Assembly: GCA_003640385.1 (NCBI GenBank)
Contig: RCAB01000317.1
Span: forward strand, 1 to 64,000
From: Setaria digitata
Lineage: Eukaryota; Nematoda; Chromadorea; Rhabditida; Setariidae
DNA: 64,000 bases
Reading direction: 5' to 3'
Under the pieces are notes generated by a model, which ran no database searches, was not told the DNA's origin, and was given only the letters and a program-made list of their open reading frames with translations. Both the position numbers and the translations under genes were made by a program. Below, in pieces: positions 11,790 through 24,948 of this stretch (position 1 is its first letter; every line of letters begins with the position of its first letter).

Positions 11790-13747
11790 TTCTTTTTTTT
11801 TTTTATGAGTAAGAATGGAAAATGCATTTCAGAAGTCTTCTTTTCTTTTCTTTTTTTTTTTTTGGAACTGTAAAAACATTTTTTCTGAAATGAATAGAAA
11901 TTATCTTGAACAGAATATAACCATAAAATGATAATGATTTCATGAAGCATTAGTGGAAAGAGAGAGAGAGAGGGGAAGGAAATTAAACGAAATTAAATTA
12001 AAATAAAATTCTTGTAACTGACTGGAATTTAAACAAACATAATGAAATATTCCCTCTTAATCCATTCCTTTCATCATCTTCTACTGTTGTAGCAGATTTG
12101 TGTAATTTATTCGATATTATTCATTAGCATCTTAACATGCATAGCAATTGAATACTCGAAAATCTCTTTTTTTTTTTTTCATATTTGCCTTTTAGTTTTG
12201 CCACAGGTATAGAGAGCTAAGCATTAGAGGAAAATCCAGAACTGAAGAACACCAAAAAAAAAAAAAGAAGAAAAATGACAAAAAGCAGGATTTTCGAAAT
12301 CAAATTCGAAAATCTTCACTGTAAATTTATAACTTATTCGAAATAAAAAATAAAACACACTTGTAAATTAAAATATTTTAATAATAATCTAGTATAAATA
12401 ACTGACAAAAATACCAACTCAATTGTATTATAAACAAAATAGATCATCACAAATACAACTTTGAAACTTGTACATGTTCCTGTGAAAATTTTGTATAAAT
12501 TTTAATTTTTCATTCAAATTACTTCGCGTAATACAGGAAAAAGCTTTTCACGTTACTTTAACTCAGAAATTTAAAGAACAAAATATTATTCCCTAAGCAT
12601 ATCTCTAGTTTAGTTCTCCAAATTAGCTCAACTACCAACTGACTTCCATTACTTTTAACATTTCGCTAAAACTACTCGGAATTCTGAGACCGAAACACTG
12701 TAACTATTCAAGTTATTTTAGCCAAATGATTATACCTCTTTTTACATCATCTAATCACAGTTTTAGCAGCAAATTTTGCATCTCATTAAATAAAAAATAC
12801 TGGCGTTAATTAATGCAATTCCACAACAGTTTGGTGACAAAAATCCAAAAAAGATGATTTTTTTCGGCCGTCTCTCATACAGTCCCTTTGCAGCAAAAAT
12901 ATCCAGGAAAATATTTTGAAAAAACATGTCAAACAACTATAAAAGGCGGTAAAAAAACTTGAGAAAAAATGTATTATAGTTTTAAAAAAAAAACAATATT
13001 TGAGGCGTATTAACCCTATATGATCCGAAAAAGAAAAGCCATATAATGATCGATAAAGACCAGTAAAAGCAAATTCCTCTTAAAAAATTAACAAGCAAGA
13101 AAAATGATGCAAATTTGTAATTTTCTACAAAAACCAATAAAAGAATTAAATGATATAAGATTTTAAACGAACATTAGGACAGCAAACAATCAATATCAGC
13201 CGAGTAAAGAGGTAGGCATAAAAAAAGAAACAGACTAGCCCCACATAGTAGGATTATGCACAACAGAATAATCGGTAATGAGTATTTTAAATTTTCTGTA
13301 GCTATTAACAAAGATTAAAATATCTTACTACCGCAATAAAATTCACCAAATCCCTCTAGCTGAAACTGATAAATGCATTTTATGCACCTTCAAATATATT
13401 CAAAAAACAATATAAGAGTAATAACAGACAAAAAAGTTAAACAAAAATTATCACAGTGCGGATTTTTCTGCTGCAATCCGATATATTTATGATTACAAAA
13501 ATCGATAATATTTGAAAATTATCTTAATATCAATTTCTTCGTACATAAATCAATATAAACACGCAAATACTAGAAGTAAACTGCTTAAGATAGCAGAAAT
13601 CAGGAGAAGCTCCTACTAAATCCAAAGACGTTAGGATGTAGGAAAATAAACTAAACTTAATGAATTTATATGCATTAAGGCTCTACGAAATAAATGAATT
13701 CTTTTCTGTCCTATGCATTAAATAAAACAATGAAAATGAAAGTTTGC

Positions 13748-15552
13748 TTAGGAAGTACGACCGGAAAAGCCATTCTCTACTAGGATCTGACGTGCCAAAT
13801 TACAAATATGTCGAAATCGATCTGGTCCAAGATGTATACCTCCGTACCAGCGAGTAATAATCACCAGTACGTTCTTTGCTTTCATCAATTCCAGTAAATT
13901 CAGCAACTTCGCACCAGCCCCGATCTCACCGTCATCCTAAAACCATATTAAAACATCAAAAAAAAAAAAAAAAAAAAGAACACTGATAGTACTCATACTG
14001 TTTGAAGGCATCAAAAAGAATGCTCTCTTGAAAGAAAGGAATAATCCGAGTGTATTGTAATCTTAGCAGATAAAACAATGATGACTACTTCTCACCTTTT
14101 TTACTAATATATAACAAAAATAAAATGAAGTTGCTCATTTTTATAATAAGATAAACATTTTCTAAAATCACTTATCCAACAGATCACCCCATATTCAGCG
14201 ATTTCACCAAGGAAAGAAACAACGGCTGAAACATAACAATGGGGAAATAAAACAGAAAAACTTGAATTAAAGAATCTGAAATTTACAAAAAAAATCATTC
14301 CAAATATAAGTTTTCCATAGAAAACATACTTCACAATCATGCTGTTTTATCAAGCGACCATTTACGTTTTCTTCAGTTAACCATGCATACATATTATGTG
14401 TTGCTCTTGCAATTTTGTTGTTTTCTTTCAATTTATTCAGTACAAGCATCACCTGGAAAAGAAAATTACTACAAAACGGATTGAAAATAATTCAAAAAGG
14501 TAGGCTACACTTATGCTATGGCATGGTAATAAAATATCATAAAATAAGTCTATCATATGCTATTATATATTTATTATATGATGATGAATTGCTGTGATAA
14601 CTAAAATTTGTCAGAATCGATGGAACAAAACAGAATTACATTCATTCTTCAAGAAAGCAACAATGCTTGCCTCTATAGTGAAGTAATCTAGAAAATCAAG
14701 AAAAATATCAAACGAAAATATAAAACTTGCCTCATTCTTAGAGAATACTTGTGCAACATGTGCTTGAAATGTACTCTTCCGATCCACCAATGAATTTCCA
14801 CTGATTATAGTTGGAATAGGCGTCTGTAAAGATGCTGAAGAAGCAGAAATAAATGCATTATTAGAAGAACAATCGTCTTCATCAACCGATCCCTCTTTCA
14901 AATTGCTATCAAAATCAGCCAAATAATCGTTCAGATATGCAATCCATTCATATAAAACTGGTTGGCCAATATTTTTTGCGTAGATTTCATTCAACGAATT
15001 CTTAATTTCTTCCTTTTGTTCTTCTGTTAGCGATGGACCACTAAGTTCGAAATATGGTGGTGAGCTGAAGTTCAATAACCATTTGAAATTAAAACAGACA
15101 TCAAAGCAATACTCATGCTATGAAAAAACTGTTCACAGGGGAGAAAAAAAACTCAGCTATATAAATGTAGTTTTTAGCGACTAAAATGCTTCGATCAATT
15201 CACAAACAAAATGCAATGAATAAGGAAAAGTGAAAAAAAAAAATAAAAATTTATTTTAGTTAAGAATTCGAAGGAAGCATTTTAAGAAGTTGAATTGAAA
15301 TTTTATTCATATTCAGCTCACATCTGTTACAGAAATGTTACAACTATTGTAATGGAATTACAGAAGTGATTTTCTAGGCGGCTCGACGAAATTCTACCTC
15401 GTTGGATAATGTTTCGGAAGGTAAATAGTCAACTGTGCAACACCGAATTGTACAGTAAACTGTGATGGTGATTCAACATGAATCAGATCACCGTATATCG
15501 ATTCGATCGATTGAATTTCTTGAAGTTGTGCTTTTCTATCAGTTTCGCCCAT
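13748..15552 (-). CDS. impt-1: IMPACT homolog (RWD + UPF0029 domains)
   Basis: IMPACT/YIH1 proteins bind GCN1 and restrain activation of the eIF2-alpha kinase GCN2. Four exons on the minus strand: 15552-15398, 15064-14731, 14452-14330 and 13936-13748, giving 266 aa, close to the family's usual size. The N-terminal RWD domain (about 1-100) starts with QEIQSIESIYGD and contains the YPTSSPPYFEL block. The C-terminal UPF0029/IMPACT domain (about 145-266) has DRKSTFQAHVAQV, ATHNMYAW, DCEDDGEIGAGAKLL and the signature RWYGGIHLGPDRFRHI. Intron 2 can only be joined with a GC donor (GAG|GCAAGT); the nearby GT would frameshift. The start ATG begins an RWD-like sequence at once. Upstream 15553-18406 has no gene. 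Confidence 0.95.
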
Positions 15553-18406
15553 TCAAGTTGTTTTGACAGGATAGTTGCAGCATTCGCCAGCAGTCTCAAA
15601 CAGTTTCGCAATAATACTTTTCTTTGTCTTGTTGAGTAGAATTCTTACAATTTGACTAAATAAAGAAAATTCATAAAGGAATGAAAATGAAAGCAAAGTG
15701 AACAACGGTTTAATCAATTGTAAAAGGAAAAAAGAAAAGTAAATGATATTTAGCGTACTAAATAACATATCAACAAAAATGATTGTGAAAATGGAAGATT
15801 ATAGTATAAGACATAACTTTTAAGTTCCAAATGAATAGGTCTAAAAATCATTTTAAGTAATTACAACCTGTCTTTAAACTTTCTTGAAAAAAAAAAGATC
15901 AAATTTCATCTAAATCGTAAAAGAACAGACAAGAGAACAGAGCGGAACCTACACTTGATTAAAGTCGGATTTCAAAAATTTAGAACGCCAGTAGCCTGGA
16001 TTTCACTTCATTAGAAACTACATTGGTAGAGTGAGAACGTTTACGTGTACAGATCACGTTTCCAGCGTGTCAACAAGCAACTCGAGAGTGAGGCAATTCG
16101 CTAGATGAAATTAAGTTTAGCCAATAACTGCGAAGAATTATACGATCGGAATGGTAAAATGATAAAACATAGAAAATAGTGTAAAAAAGAAGGAGGTAGC
16201 AGAGAGCAATGAGATTTGTTAGAGGTAGTAATAGCAAGACGTTGATGGGAAAAAAAAAAGTGATTATTGAAAGTGAATATTTGAATAAAATTCTGAATAA
16301 AGAAAAAGAGCAGTATAAAAAATTATAAGGCAAAAGATTGAAAAAAAAAAAAGATAGAGGATGTAAACATGTATGAATGCAGAGAAGTCGATTAGAAATA
16401 TTTAATTATTTTTAGGCTAATTAAAGAAAAGGATTAAATACAGAAGTACTTGCTACTTGTCGCAACATCCGATTTATCATTTTCCGGAAATTGCTCCTTA
16501 CAACGGATTCAGTTAACAGATGCTCTCTTTTGGTATTTAATATCAGCTGTATTTTCTATTTATCAGTGAATATTTGTTTAACTAAATTACTGTAATTTAA
16601 TTTGGTATTGGTTTTTTTTTTCCCGCTGATACTCATCCTCTAGATGTACCGAAATATAAAAGCATCCGGAAAGATTATTCGAACGTCCAGAAGATTCCGG
16701 ATAAAGTCTATGAGAATTTTATCTGTTGTTAGTCCACAAACAATTACCACAAGCATATTCATTCCTATCAACACAATCAATGATAAAGATGATAATTTTT
16801 CTGTGATATCAGTTTTGATTCTTTAAAATGTTAATGAAACGACTTTTTAATTAATGCTACATTCGATTTATTAAATACAACAGCGCATTGTTCGTACGTA
16901 TAAACATCATTTTATAAAGTTTTTGTTAATTTATTTATCAGCAATTTTATCAAACATTCGCTACAAAATGTCATAATGAATTCTAAATTTGCATTCCATA
17001 AACTCACTGAATAATTTGCAATTAAAATGCTCACTGATAAGAACTGATTGTAAAAATTAAGCGTATTTTCAATATTTTCTCACAATTACTAATCACCACT
17101 GATCAGTTAGTCGATATCAATCGATAAGGATTCAACTGATAACAACTGGGTTGAATGGTTCTTCAGTATAATTCAGTGCAATTACTCAGTCATTATCGTG
17201 CATGTCGAATCCTTTAAGGAAATAGTTAATGAATTGTTTAGGAAATCATTAACTTTGCTTCTGTTTTGAGCAATTCATTTAATTAAAAATTCCTATCTTT
17301 AATTATTTACGTCTTCAATGAATGTGGCAAGCAATAATTTTGACTTAGCTATATTACAAAACGAAAAAAAATTTCAAATTTTATACAAGTAAAATAGAAA
17401 TATGGGAAGAATTTCAAGTTTCAAAACAAAAAACGAAATACAATGCAATAATATTTGACGATATCAATTTTCAGATGGAAAGATGTGTGACTCTCTTTGT
17501 TTCATATGTAACTGATAATTGATAAGATTATGTTTAACCTTCTTCTTCGGCCAGTGCGGTTTAAATATAAAAAATCAGTTAATTTTACTGCTGATGGCCA
17601 AATGATCCATTTATCTCTTTCACCGGGAATTTTTCTTTTAGATAACGCTTTCGAATTATCCTAAATATTATGAAACAAATTTCTTGCAACATTTTAAATG
17701 AGAATAAGAACTTATCATTATACAACATTTTAAAAATTATTGCCAATAAAATAAAGTGCTTAATCATATTTTCGTTAATTAGGAAATTATTACTATATTA
17801 ATTAAACATGCACGGAATGATCGGCCTATTTCAATCAATTTGAAATAATTCTTGTCAGTTATTTGCTTGAATTGATGCTGTAGCAATAAATTCTTCAAAA
17901 TTCGGCTAAAATTTCAAAATTTATTTTTACAAAATTTTGACTAATTTCATGTGAATTGAAAATATTACTTTTTCAATTAAAATAAATTATTATTAAACTT
18001 CTGTCGCCGCTATTATATAAAATTAATAAAAGTGGAATAGTTAATTTCTACAAATACATTTAAGATTTCGATCATACAATGAAATTTAGAGCAAAAATTT
18101 AAATTAGTTATTCATTCAGAAGAGAATAACCAAATTTAGCATTTTCCAAGAAAAAAATGGTAATTCACATAAAAAAATTATAAATTAAAGTCTTTCGGAT
18201 ATCCATTTTGATAATGAATTTTATCAATGAAACTTTTCAAATATTGTTAAAAGGAAAGAACGGAGTAATTTCCTTTTCTTTTCTTTTTTTTTTTTTTTTT
18301 CACTCGAACAGAAGATTTATGAAAAATTCTAATTCAAAAATTCATGCAGATTATTCAGAATTGTCTGAAATCACAAAGACAATTAATTAGATCATATATG
18401 TGATTA
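15553..18406. other. Intergenic between QSOX and IMPACT
   Basis: About 2.9 kb with no supported gene. Both neighbours are transcribed leftward, so this holds the QSOX 3' flank and the IMPACT promoter. A less AT-rich patch at 15950-16100 is the most promoter-like part. Spacing is too wide for a typical nematode operon. Confidence 0.4.
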
Positions 18407-21400
18407 TCATAGGTATGGTCTGATGGCGCTATAATAGACGAGTAAGAAGTCTTTCACTTGATCATTGTTGAAATATCCTTCCTGTCGACATGTGGCACAT
18501 AAAAAGTCAGGTGGAAATTGCCGTTTCGGAAATTCCGGATCTTCCGTACCATCACCACGAAGTCGAGCATTTACAATATTATGAGCTTGCCACAAATAGA
18601 TGAAGGTATCTTCCGGACGATGCACCTAAAAATTACAAAAAAAAAACAAAAAACAAAATTGAATGTATTTGCAGTATCAAAATTTATTAGTAGCATTTTT
18701 CTTTTTCTTTTAAAAATATTACTTAAAAGCTGTTGAAAAAGTTGCCTTCAGTTTAGACTAAAAATAGAAAAATGGATAATACTGTTGACGAGGTTAGCTT
18801 TTTACGTTTTACTGGACATCAAAATCCTTAGAACTAATTTTACATTCTTATAATATTCAAAAAAAAAAAAAAAGAAATCAAATTTTGTGAAAATCTTGTT
18901 TTTACTGTAATAAGATTGTTTTGCTACCGTAGTTTTATTACCGTAACTAGGTTGCTTGGTGCAAATAACTAACTTGGCTTTCCATGCGGAAAGTTCGAGT
19001 TGTCATGCGAATGAAATGGCCACGGCAATGTTCACAGCCGAAAAAGTTGCTCACCCAGTCTCGAATTGCTACCAGTGGTGCTATTGGAGCAAATTTTGGA
19101 TCTGAAAAAATCATTTCCGGATAGACTATTCCTCTAATTAAATTTTTTCGAAACAAATTAATTAGTATATAATTACAGATTAAAATCCTAAATATTCAAT
19201 TTGAAGTTTAAATTAATTTAATATTTCGCCTAACCATTTACGCTATTTTTATAGGCCTGAATGGTAAGCGCATGAAAAGCTGTCCATAAACCGCAAGTAT
19301 ATCCTCTGAATTGTGGACTTGAGCCAGCACAGTGCTCCCAATCAGCTTCCGTCGGAAACGGATTATCATTCTCTTCCTGAAACAGTAATCCGGAAAGACT
19401 AAGCAATTCTTCCTTGAATTTGTTATCAAAAGTGGAAGAAATTTAGCGGCTAACAAGTTCTTAATTAATTACTATCCCTCTCTAAAATATAGCATTTAAT
19501 TTTAAATATTTATTAATGAGAAACAGTTAACCAAATAAAAAACAATTATGCGTACTTCTAAATTTCGAAATTTTTCCTTGTAATCTTTTGCTGTAATCGT
19601 ATTTTCCATTCCTTTCTGGTCTAAATAATCGCGCATTTTGCCAAACAAATTAACTGCTCGTTTACTGTTCAATAATGTCTGTAGATTGAAGGTGTTTAAT
19701 TAATTGAAAATTAATTCGTTAATAATAAACGTCAAGAATTTTTAGCACTTAAATAGAAAAATTAAACTGAAAAGGATTTAAGTTTAAACCTTTATACTGA
19801 AACTGCTCTTTGAAATCGAATGAAGTTTTTATAAATTCCTATTTTATTAAATTATACTAAAGTGTCTCGTCATAATAGCATTGCGATTAAATTTACTTAT
19901 ATTTCATGGAAAAATGAAAAACAAAAATAAATAAATAAATAAACAAAATTAGTTTTCTCTTTTAAAACTGCCTAAATACCAGAAATTTTTTTGTATAAAA
20001 TTTAAATTTTGAATGGAAAAAAAAGCAATACAAAGTTACTTTATTTTGAGCAGTGAAATTGTAATAAATTGTCGTAGTTGGAAAATTCTAAAAAAATTAT
20101 AATAATCATTAATTATTCTGAATTTAACTACATTTTATTCCGCAAGATCTATTGTTATTTTACTCATAATGTTTTTGAAAAGAATTCAAGTGGAAACGAA
20201 ATTCATTTTAAATTTAAAATGCTTAACTTGTCATAAATATTTCTAAGAATTTGCAGAATTTGAGATTGTCGAAAATATTTTTAAATACTCCGGTTTTAAG
20301 ATTATTAATTTTTTTTATTCTAATATATATGAAGAATATATATCCAAATATGAAGGACCTAAGTATTTTCTTCTCGAATTTGTCATTATATCTACAATGT
20401 TGATAATAATTAATTATTCATAAATGAAAATANGATATATATGAAGAAAATATATCCAAATATGAAGGACCTAAGTATTTTCTTCTCGACTTTGTCATTA
20501 TATCTACAATGTTGATAATAATTAATTATTCATAAATGAAAATAACCTTAGCTAATAAGTCCAAGAAATTTCGGAGAGCCGTTAGGTTCTTTCCCCTAAG
20601 ATCCATATTACTTCTTGTTACTTCGTCAAATATCGAATATCGCATAGCTTTCAGCATATCTGTTTCCGATGCAAAAAATCGTTGCCGGCATCTGCAAAAA
20701 TCCATTTCAAAACCGAAAAATAAAACTATAAAACGAACAGTCCTGGAGAAAGTAGCCGATTTTTCCGGAAACGTTTTCCAGCAAGCACTTTTGAAACTCA
20801 TTGGTTTTGATACAACATCATTCGCGTTTTCTTCTTAGGTTAATGTTGCAATCAATTAATCATTTTAAATAATTTAATTTAAATAATTGTAATTAATCGA
20901 ATAACTTTTCTACAATAAGTGTTGTACGGAAAGAAAAAAAACTTACTTTACGATGTCACTTTCACAAAGTGATCGATTTCGAATAAAATTAACTTTAATT
21001 TGATTATCATTATTACCATTTCCCAAAAACTTTTCCAATTCACCGAATAATAATTTTCTTAATCTGAAAATTTTATTTGCTCTTTGAAAAAACTTTTTTT
21101 TTTGGTGAAAAAAAAAAGGGAATTAACCGTATATTTCAAAATTTTGTGAGAAAAAGAAATGTCAGCACGCTTTTTTCAAAGTTATTTTGAAAGATAAATT
21201 CTTCAAAAAGAAAAAGGAAAAAAAAATCAATTAATAATTTCCCTAAAATATTCTGAGCCAATGCTTTCTATGTTAATCATCATCAAAAAAAAAAAAGAAA
21301 AAAGTGATTATAATGATTATAATTATGAAGAGATAAGCAAGAAAGAGATAGTGTAAGATCTAATGCTTAGCAAAATTAAAATTCAGTTCAAAATTTTAAA

Positions 21401-24400
21401 ATTTTACTCAGCAACAAGTAGCGGCGTCCGTTGCTCACGCTTGAAAATTGCCATTGTTGGAAAATTTTTGATATTTAAAGCATCAGCAAGTGGATGACTT
21501 TTTAAACATCGTCGTGCCATCAGACGATCGCTATATTTTACCATATCAAGCAGCAACTGAACAATGATTTGAATTTAAAAAAGAAAAAATTAAGTCGAAC
21601 AGATTAAAATGAATCAAATTTGAAAGGTGAAAATTGACTTACAAGCAAAAGTTTCAACTGTTTGCTAATGAATGCAGGAACTGCGAGACTGCTTAATAAT
21701 TATGAAATCAAGAAATTCATTTAAATGTTAGCAATGATTCAATTATTTTCGGGTAATTAATAAAAATTTCGTTAATAAAAATAAAATGAGATCGAAGCGA
21801 TAATTTAAGTTAGTATTTATTCAAGATTATACTATTTTTATCATCAAATTATTTTTGCTGCTACATAACTATTCGTTCACATTTATTAATTATTTTCAAG
21901 CCGCTTAATGAATTAAGAAATTAATGTTTAAAAAAAAAATTTTAAAAATTCAATTTTTAAAAAATTCAGTGACTAACTTTAACATATTCATTTGCTAAAA
22001 TTAATAATGTAAAATATGCATATTTTTTCATCTATCTCAAAATATAATTCTAAAGTGAAGAAAAAAAGAAAGAAAACATAATTAAAGCTTATTTAATGCT
22101 CTTTTTTTTTGCTTAGTTTTCTAAACGCTAAAGATTTAATTGGAAAAAAAAATTTTAAATGTAGAAATCTGTTTCTTTGCTATCGTTTTTTCTCGAAACT
22201 TTAATTCCATAAGATTTATTAATAGATTTAAATTTAACATTTAAACTACCTACCTCAATACCAATAAGGGATTCGGCTTCTTCCTCAAAAATAATTACCA
22301 ACAATGGTGTTGATTCGTTTACACCATCCCATAATTCACTGTATGTTTGAATCCTAAAATTATTCTAAATTTTTTTTTTTTTTTTGTATAAAATCGTAAA
22401 TTTTGAGTTGCTCTTTTCTCTCTTTTTTTTTATTTTTTATTCCGAAAATTTAAATTTTTTCATTTAAATTAACTATTAAATTGGGTGATAAACGAATGAC
22501 TTACTTTAGCAATTACTTACTTTCCTAAAAAGTCAAAATTAGGCCAATTTGGATGCCGACTTGCGCTATAATCGAGAAGAATTGCTTGAGTAATTAGATC
22601 ACGCATTTCCGGAACTGACTGAAGCGTTTGCATTGGTATGCCATACTTTGGACTGCTTGAATTCCGTGGAAAATACTGCAAAAACTTTTGGAAAATTTCA
22701 TTTCACAAGAGGGTAGGGCAGCGAAAAAATGCTTATTACTCCTAGCTACTGTTCATTAAGGCGTACATTTGTTTTATCTCATTGTAAAAGTTTCGATTTA
22801 AAAAAATACATTAAATAATTAAATTGCAGCTTGTAACAAATCATTAAGTAAATGATATAATAAATTTTAATTTTTTCTCAAAAATTTCTTAATTTACGGC
22901 CAGTATTCTTTTAAGTTTTTCAAAATTTAAAAAAATATTTTATACCAGTACTGCACTACCTTCTAATATATATATGTATGCATATATATATATATAGAAA
23001 AAAATATATTATATATATATATATATAATACATATGATTAAATATATATAATCATTATTTTTGGTAAAAATTAATTCATATAATAAAAATTATTCCACGT
23101 AAATTTGATGCAAAAACAAATACGTTTGACTTGAATACGTGATCGATTACTTGACGTATATTTTACGCAAAAACAAATGTATTAAATTTAAATAGGTGAT
23201 TGTTCAATTACGATTTGCCAGAAAAAAAAAATGTAAAAAATTAGAAAAATGATGTAAGTAAAACCTTAAGAAATGGGAAAAATAGGGCATCATTGGACTG
23301 ACAAGTGACTTCATTAAGTGGATCAGCGCAATTCACGGCAGCCATTCGGACCACTTTATTCCATCCGTGAATGTCACGTGCTAACGCTTTGTATATTTGC
23401 GCATATGTGCGGCAATGTCCGCACCAGTCTAAGTAAAACTGAAAAGTTTACTTATTTTCATTTCGAAAAAAGAAAACAACTTTTTTGAAGTTTAAAATTC
23501 TGGTAATTTTCGGCGAATTTTTTAAAAAGGTTGTAATTAACCAATGAACTTGTTAAATTAATCAATCAACTGACTTGTAATAGTTAAATTAATCCACAAA
23601 TTAACAATTGTAATTGACTAATTAAGTAAAGTAATTAGAAAGGATTATGATTGATGATTGATGATTAATCGATTAATCGAATGAATCGATGAGTTCATTT
23701 AAATGTTTATTTATTTTTTTATTATTGCTTTTTCGAATTTATGACGCAGTGATTATTTAGGTGAGTTAGGTTTTTCTTTTTCTTCTCTTTTTTTTTCTTT
23801 TTTTTTTAAACACTACTTTGAACAAGTAAACTGCAAATTGAACAAATAAATTCAACTAAATTTTAAATGGATTAATATCATAATTTAAGTATTTATTTTC
23901 TTCTCTTCGTTTTTAGAGCAATTATTTTTCTTGGGCTAAGACACAGTTATTATTTCAGTTAAATTACTCCTTTAATCTGTTGAATGAATTCTTCATTTTA
24001 ATGTCCCCATTTTTCAGTGCAATTTAATTAATTTGTTTAAAATTGAACAAAATTAAAACATAAGCCAGCAAGCAATTTAATGCTGTTAAAAGATTTAAAA
24101 TAATAAGCATTGAACTGACCAAAATACTTGTTAATTTATGTAGTACCAATCTTTTTTTTTTCACTTTTGATGACGTTACTTTAATTTTTCATCTCAGATT
24201 TATCTTAATATCACAGCTGTTGAATATGTAACGAATAATTTTGACAATTTTATCGAAATATATAAATTAAAATATCTGATAAAATTAAATTTGAGAGTTT
24301 TTGTAGTTGTTTTTTCACACATTTTATTTTCATTCTCACTCAGTTGCATGATTACTACTCTGTTATTTCAAGTCTTTTTTAAATTTCAATTTAAATAACA

Positions 24401-24948
24401 TTTTATATTCGAAGTTGTTTTGTGATTAACAATTGAGCATGCAGGAAGTAGTTGAACTTTGACTGCTTTATTGTGTAATTTAATGGTAGCATTTCTTAAA
24501 ATAAATTCAAAATGAAAAAAAATACAGCTTTATATGGTAAAAAAGAAAAAAAAAAAAACAAAAATCCAAATTTTTATTTCTATTTTCGAATATTCCTATG
24601 TGATAATTAACGGAAAAAAATCAATCAATATTGCTATGCTACAATACTATGCATTATTTTTTGCTGAAAAATTTTGCTAAATACTTTGGAGAAATAGAAA
24701 TTTTTAGTTTCAACAAAGGCAAAAAAAGAACTTACCTGAACAACATATGCCGTACAGCCATCACCGTCAGATGATTGCCTACAGAAGACCGTATCGTTGA
24801 AAGTGAGATCGTCCAACTGTACGACATAATCAACTTTTGGATCATATAAAGTTGGATTCACTGCTATTGGCTGTCGACCGGCAAATGCAAATTCGCCACA
24901 AGCGAATCTGCCAAAAATGTTCAGAAATGCATTCAACAGTAAAAACAT
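18407..24948 (-). CDS. QSOX: Quiescin sulfhydryl oxidase (QSOX)
   Basis: Flavoenzyme that makes disulfide bonds in secretory-pathway proteins and passes electrons to oxygen. Eleven exons (minus): 24948-24736, 23438-23265, 22675-22521, 22353-22254, 21556-21408, 21063-20947, 20691-20547, 19678-19556, 19376-19235, 19101-18974 and 18625-18407; 554 aa. All phases match. A signal peptide (residues 1 to about 18) is followed by a thioredoxin domain with the WCGHC redox site (C77-C80), a second thioredoxin-like part, a helical spacer and the ERV/ALR domain. That domain shows FRGYTCGLWTAFH, the flavin-proximal CEHC (462-465), WQAHNIVNARL and the third CATC (525-528). The start ATG follows TTTTTCCAG|AA, a likely spliced-leader site. 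The protein stops 26 residues after CATC with no C-terminal membrane helix, so this form is probably soluble or secreted. The intron at 20548-20946 does not touch the N gap; the gap at 20433 lies in the next intron. Confidence 0.96.
20322..20544. repeat. Near-identical block repeated on either side of a single N, within a QSOX intron
   Basis: About 110 bases left of the N at 20433 recur almost exactly to its right, ending three bases short of the exon boundary at 20547. Most simply an unmerged contig overlap. Confidence 0.85.
22965..23055. repeat. TA microsatellite in a QSOX intron
   Basis: Interrupted TA runs within the intron between QSOX exons 2 and 3. Confidence 0.85.

Larger units (their letters stand above)
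10421..13747. other. Intergenic with simple repeats and an assembly gap
   Basis: No gene is supported. It holds, in order: a pentamer-rich CpG stretch (10811-10863), a G/T-rich stretch (about 10970-11060), an unresolved gap at 11373 inside a duplicated AT block, a CT dinucleotide run (11748-11786) and a GA run (11959-11973). From about 12300 to 13740 the sequence is less repetitive and probably includes the 3' UTR of the IMPACT gene. Confidence 0.4.

Noticed and set aside
11738..11950. Minus-strand open frame ending in Arg-Glu repeats
   Set aside because: It is the translation of a CT microsatellite and poly-A/T tracts.
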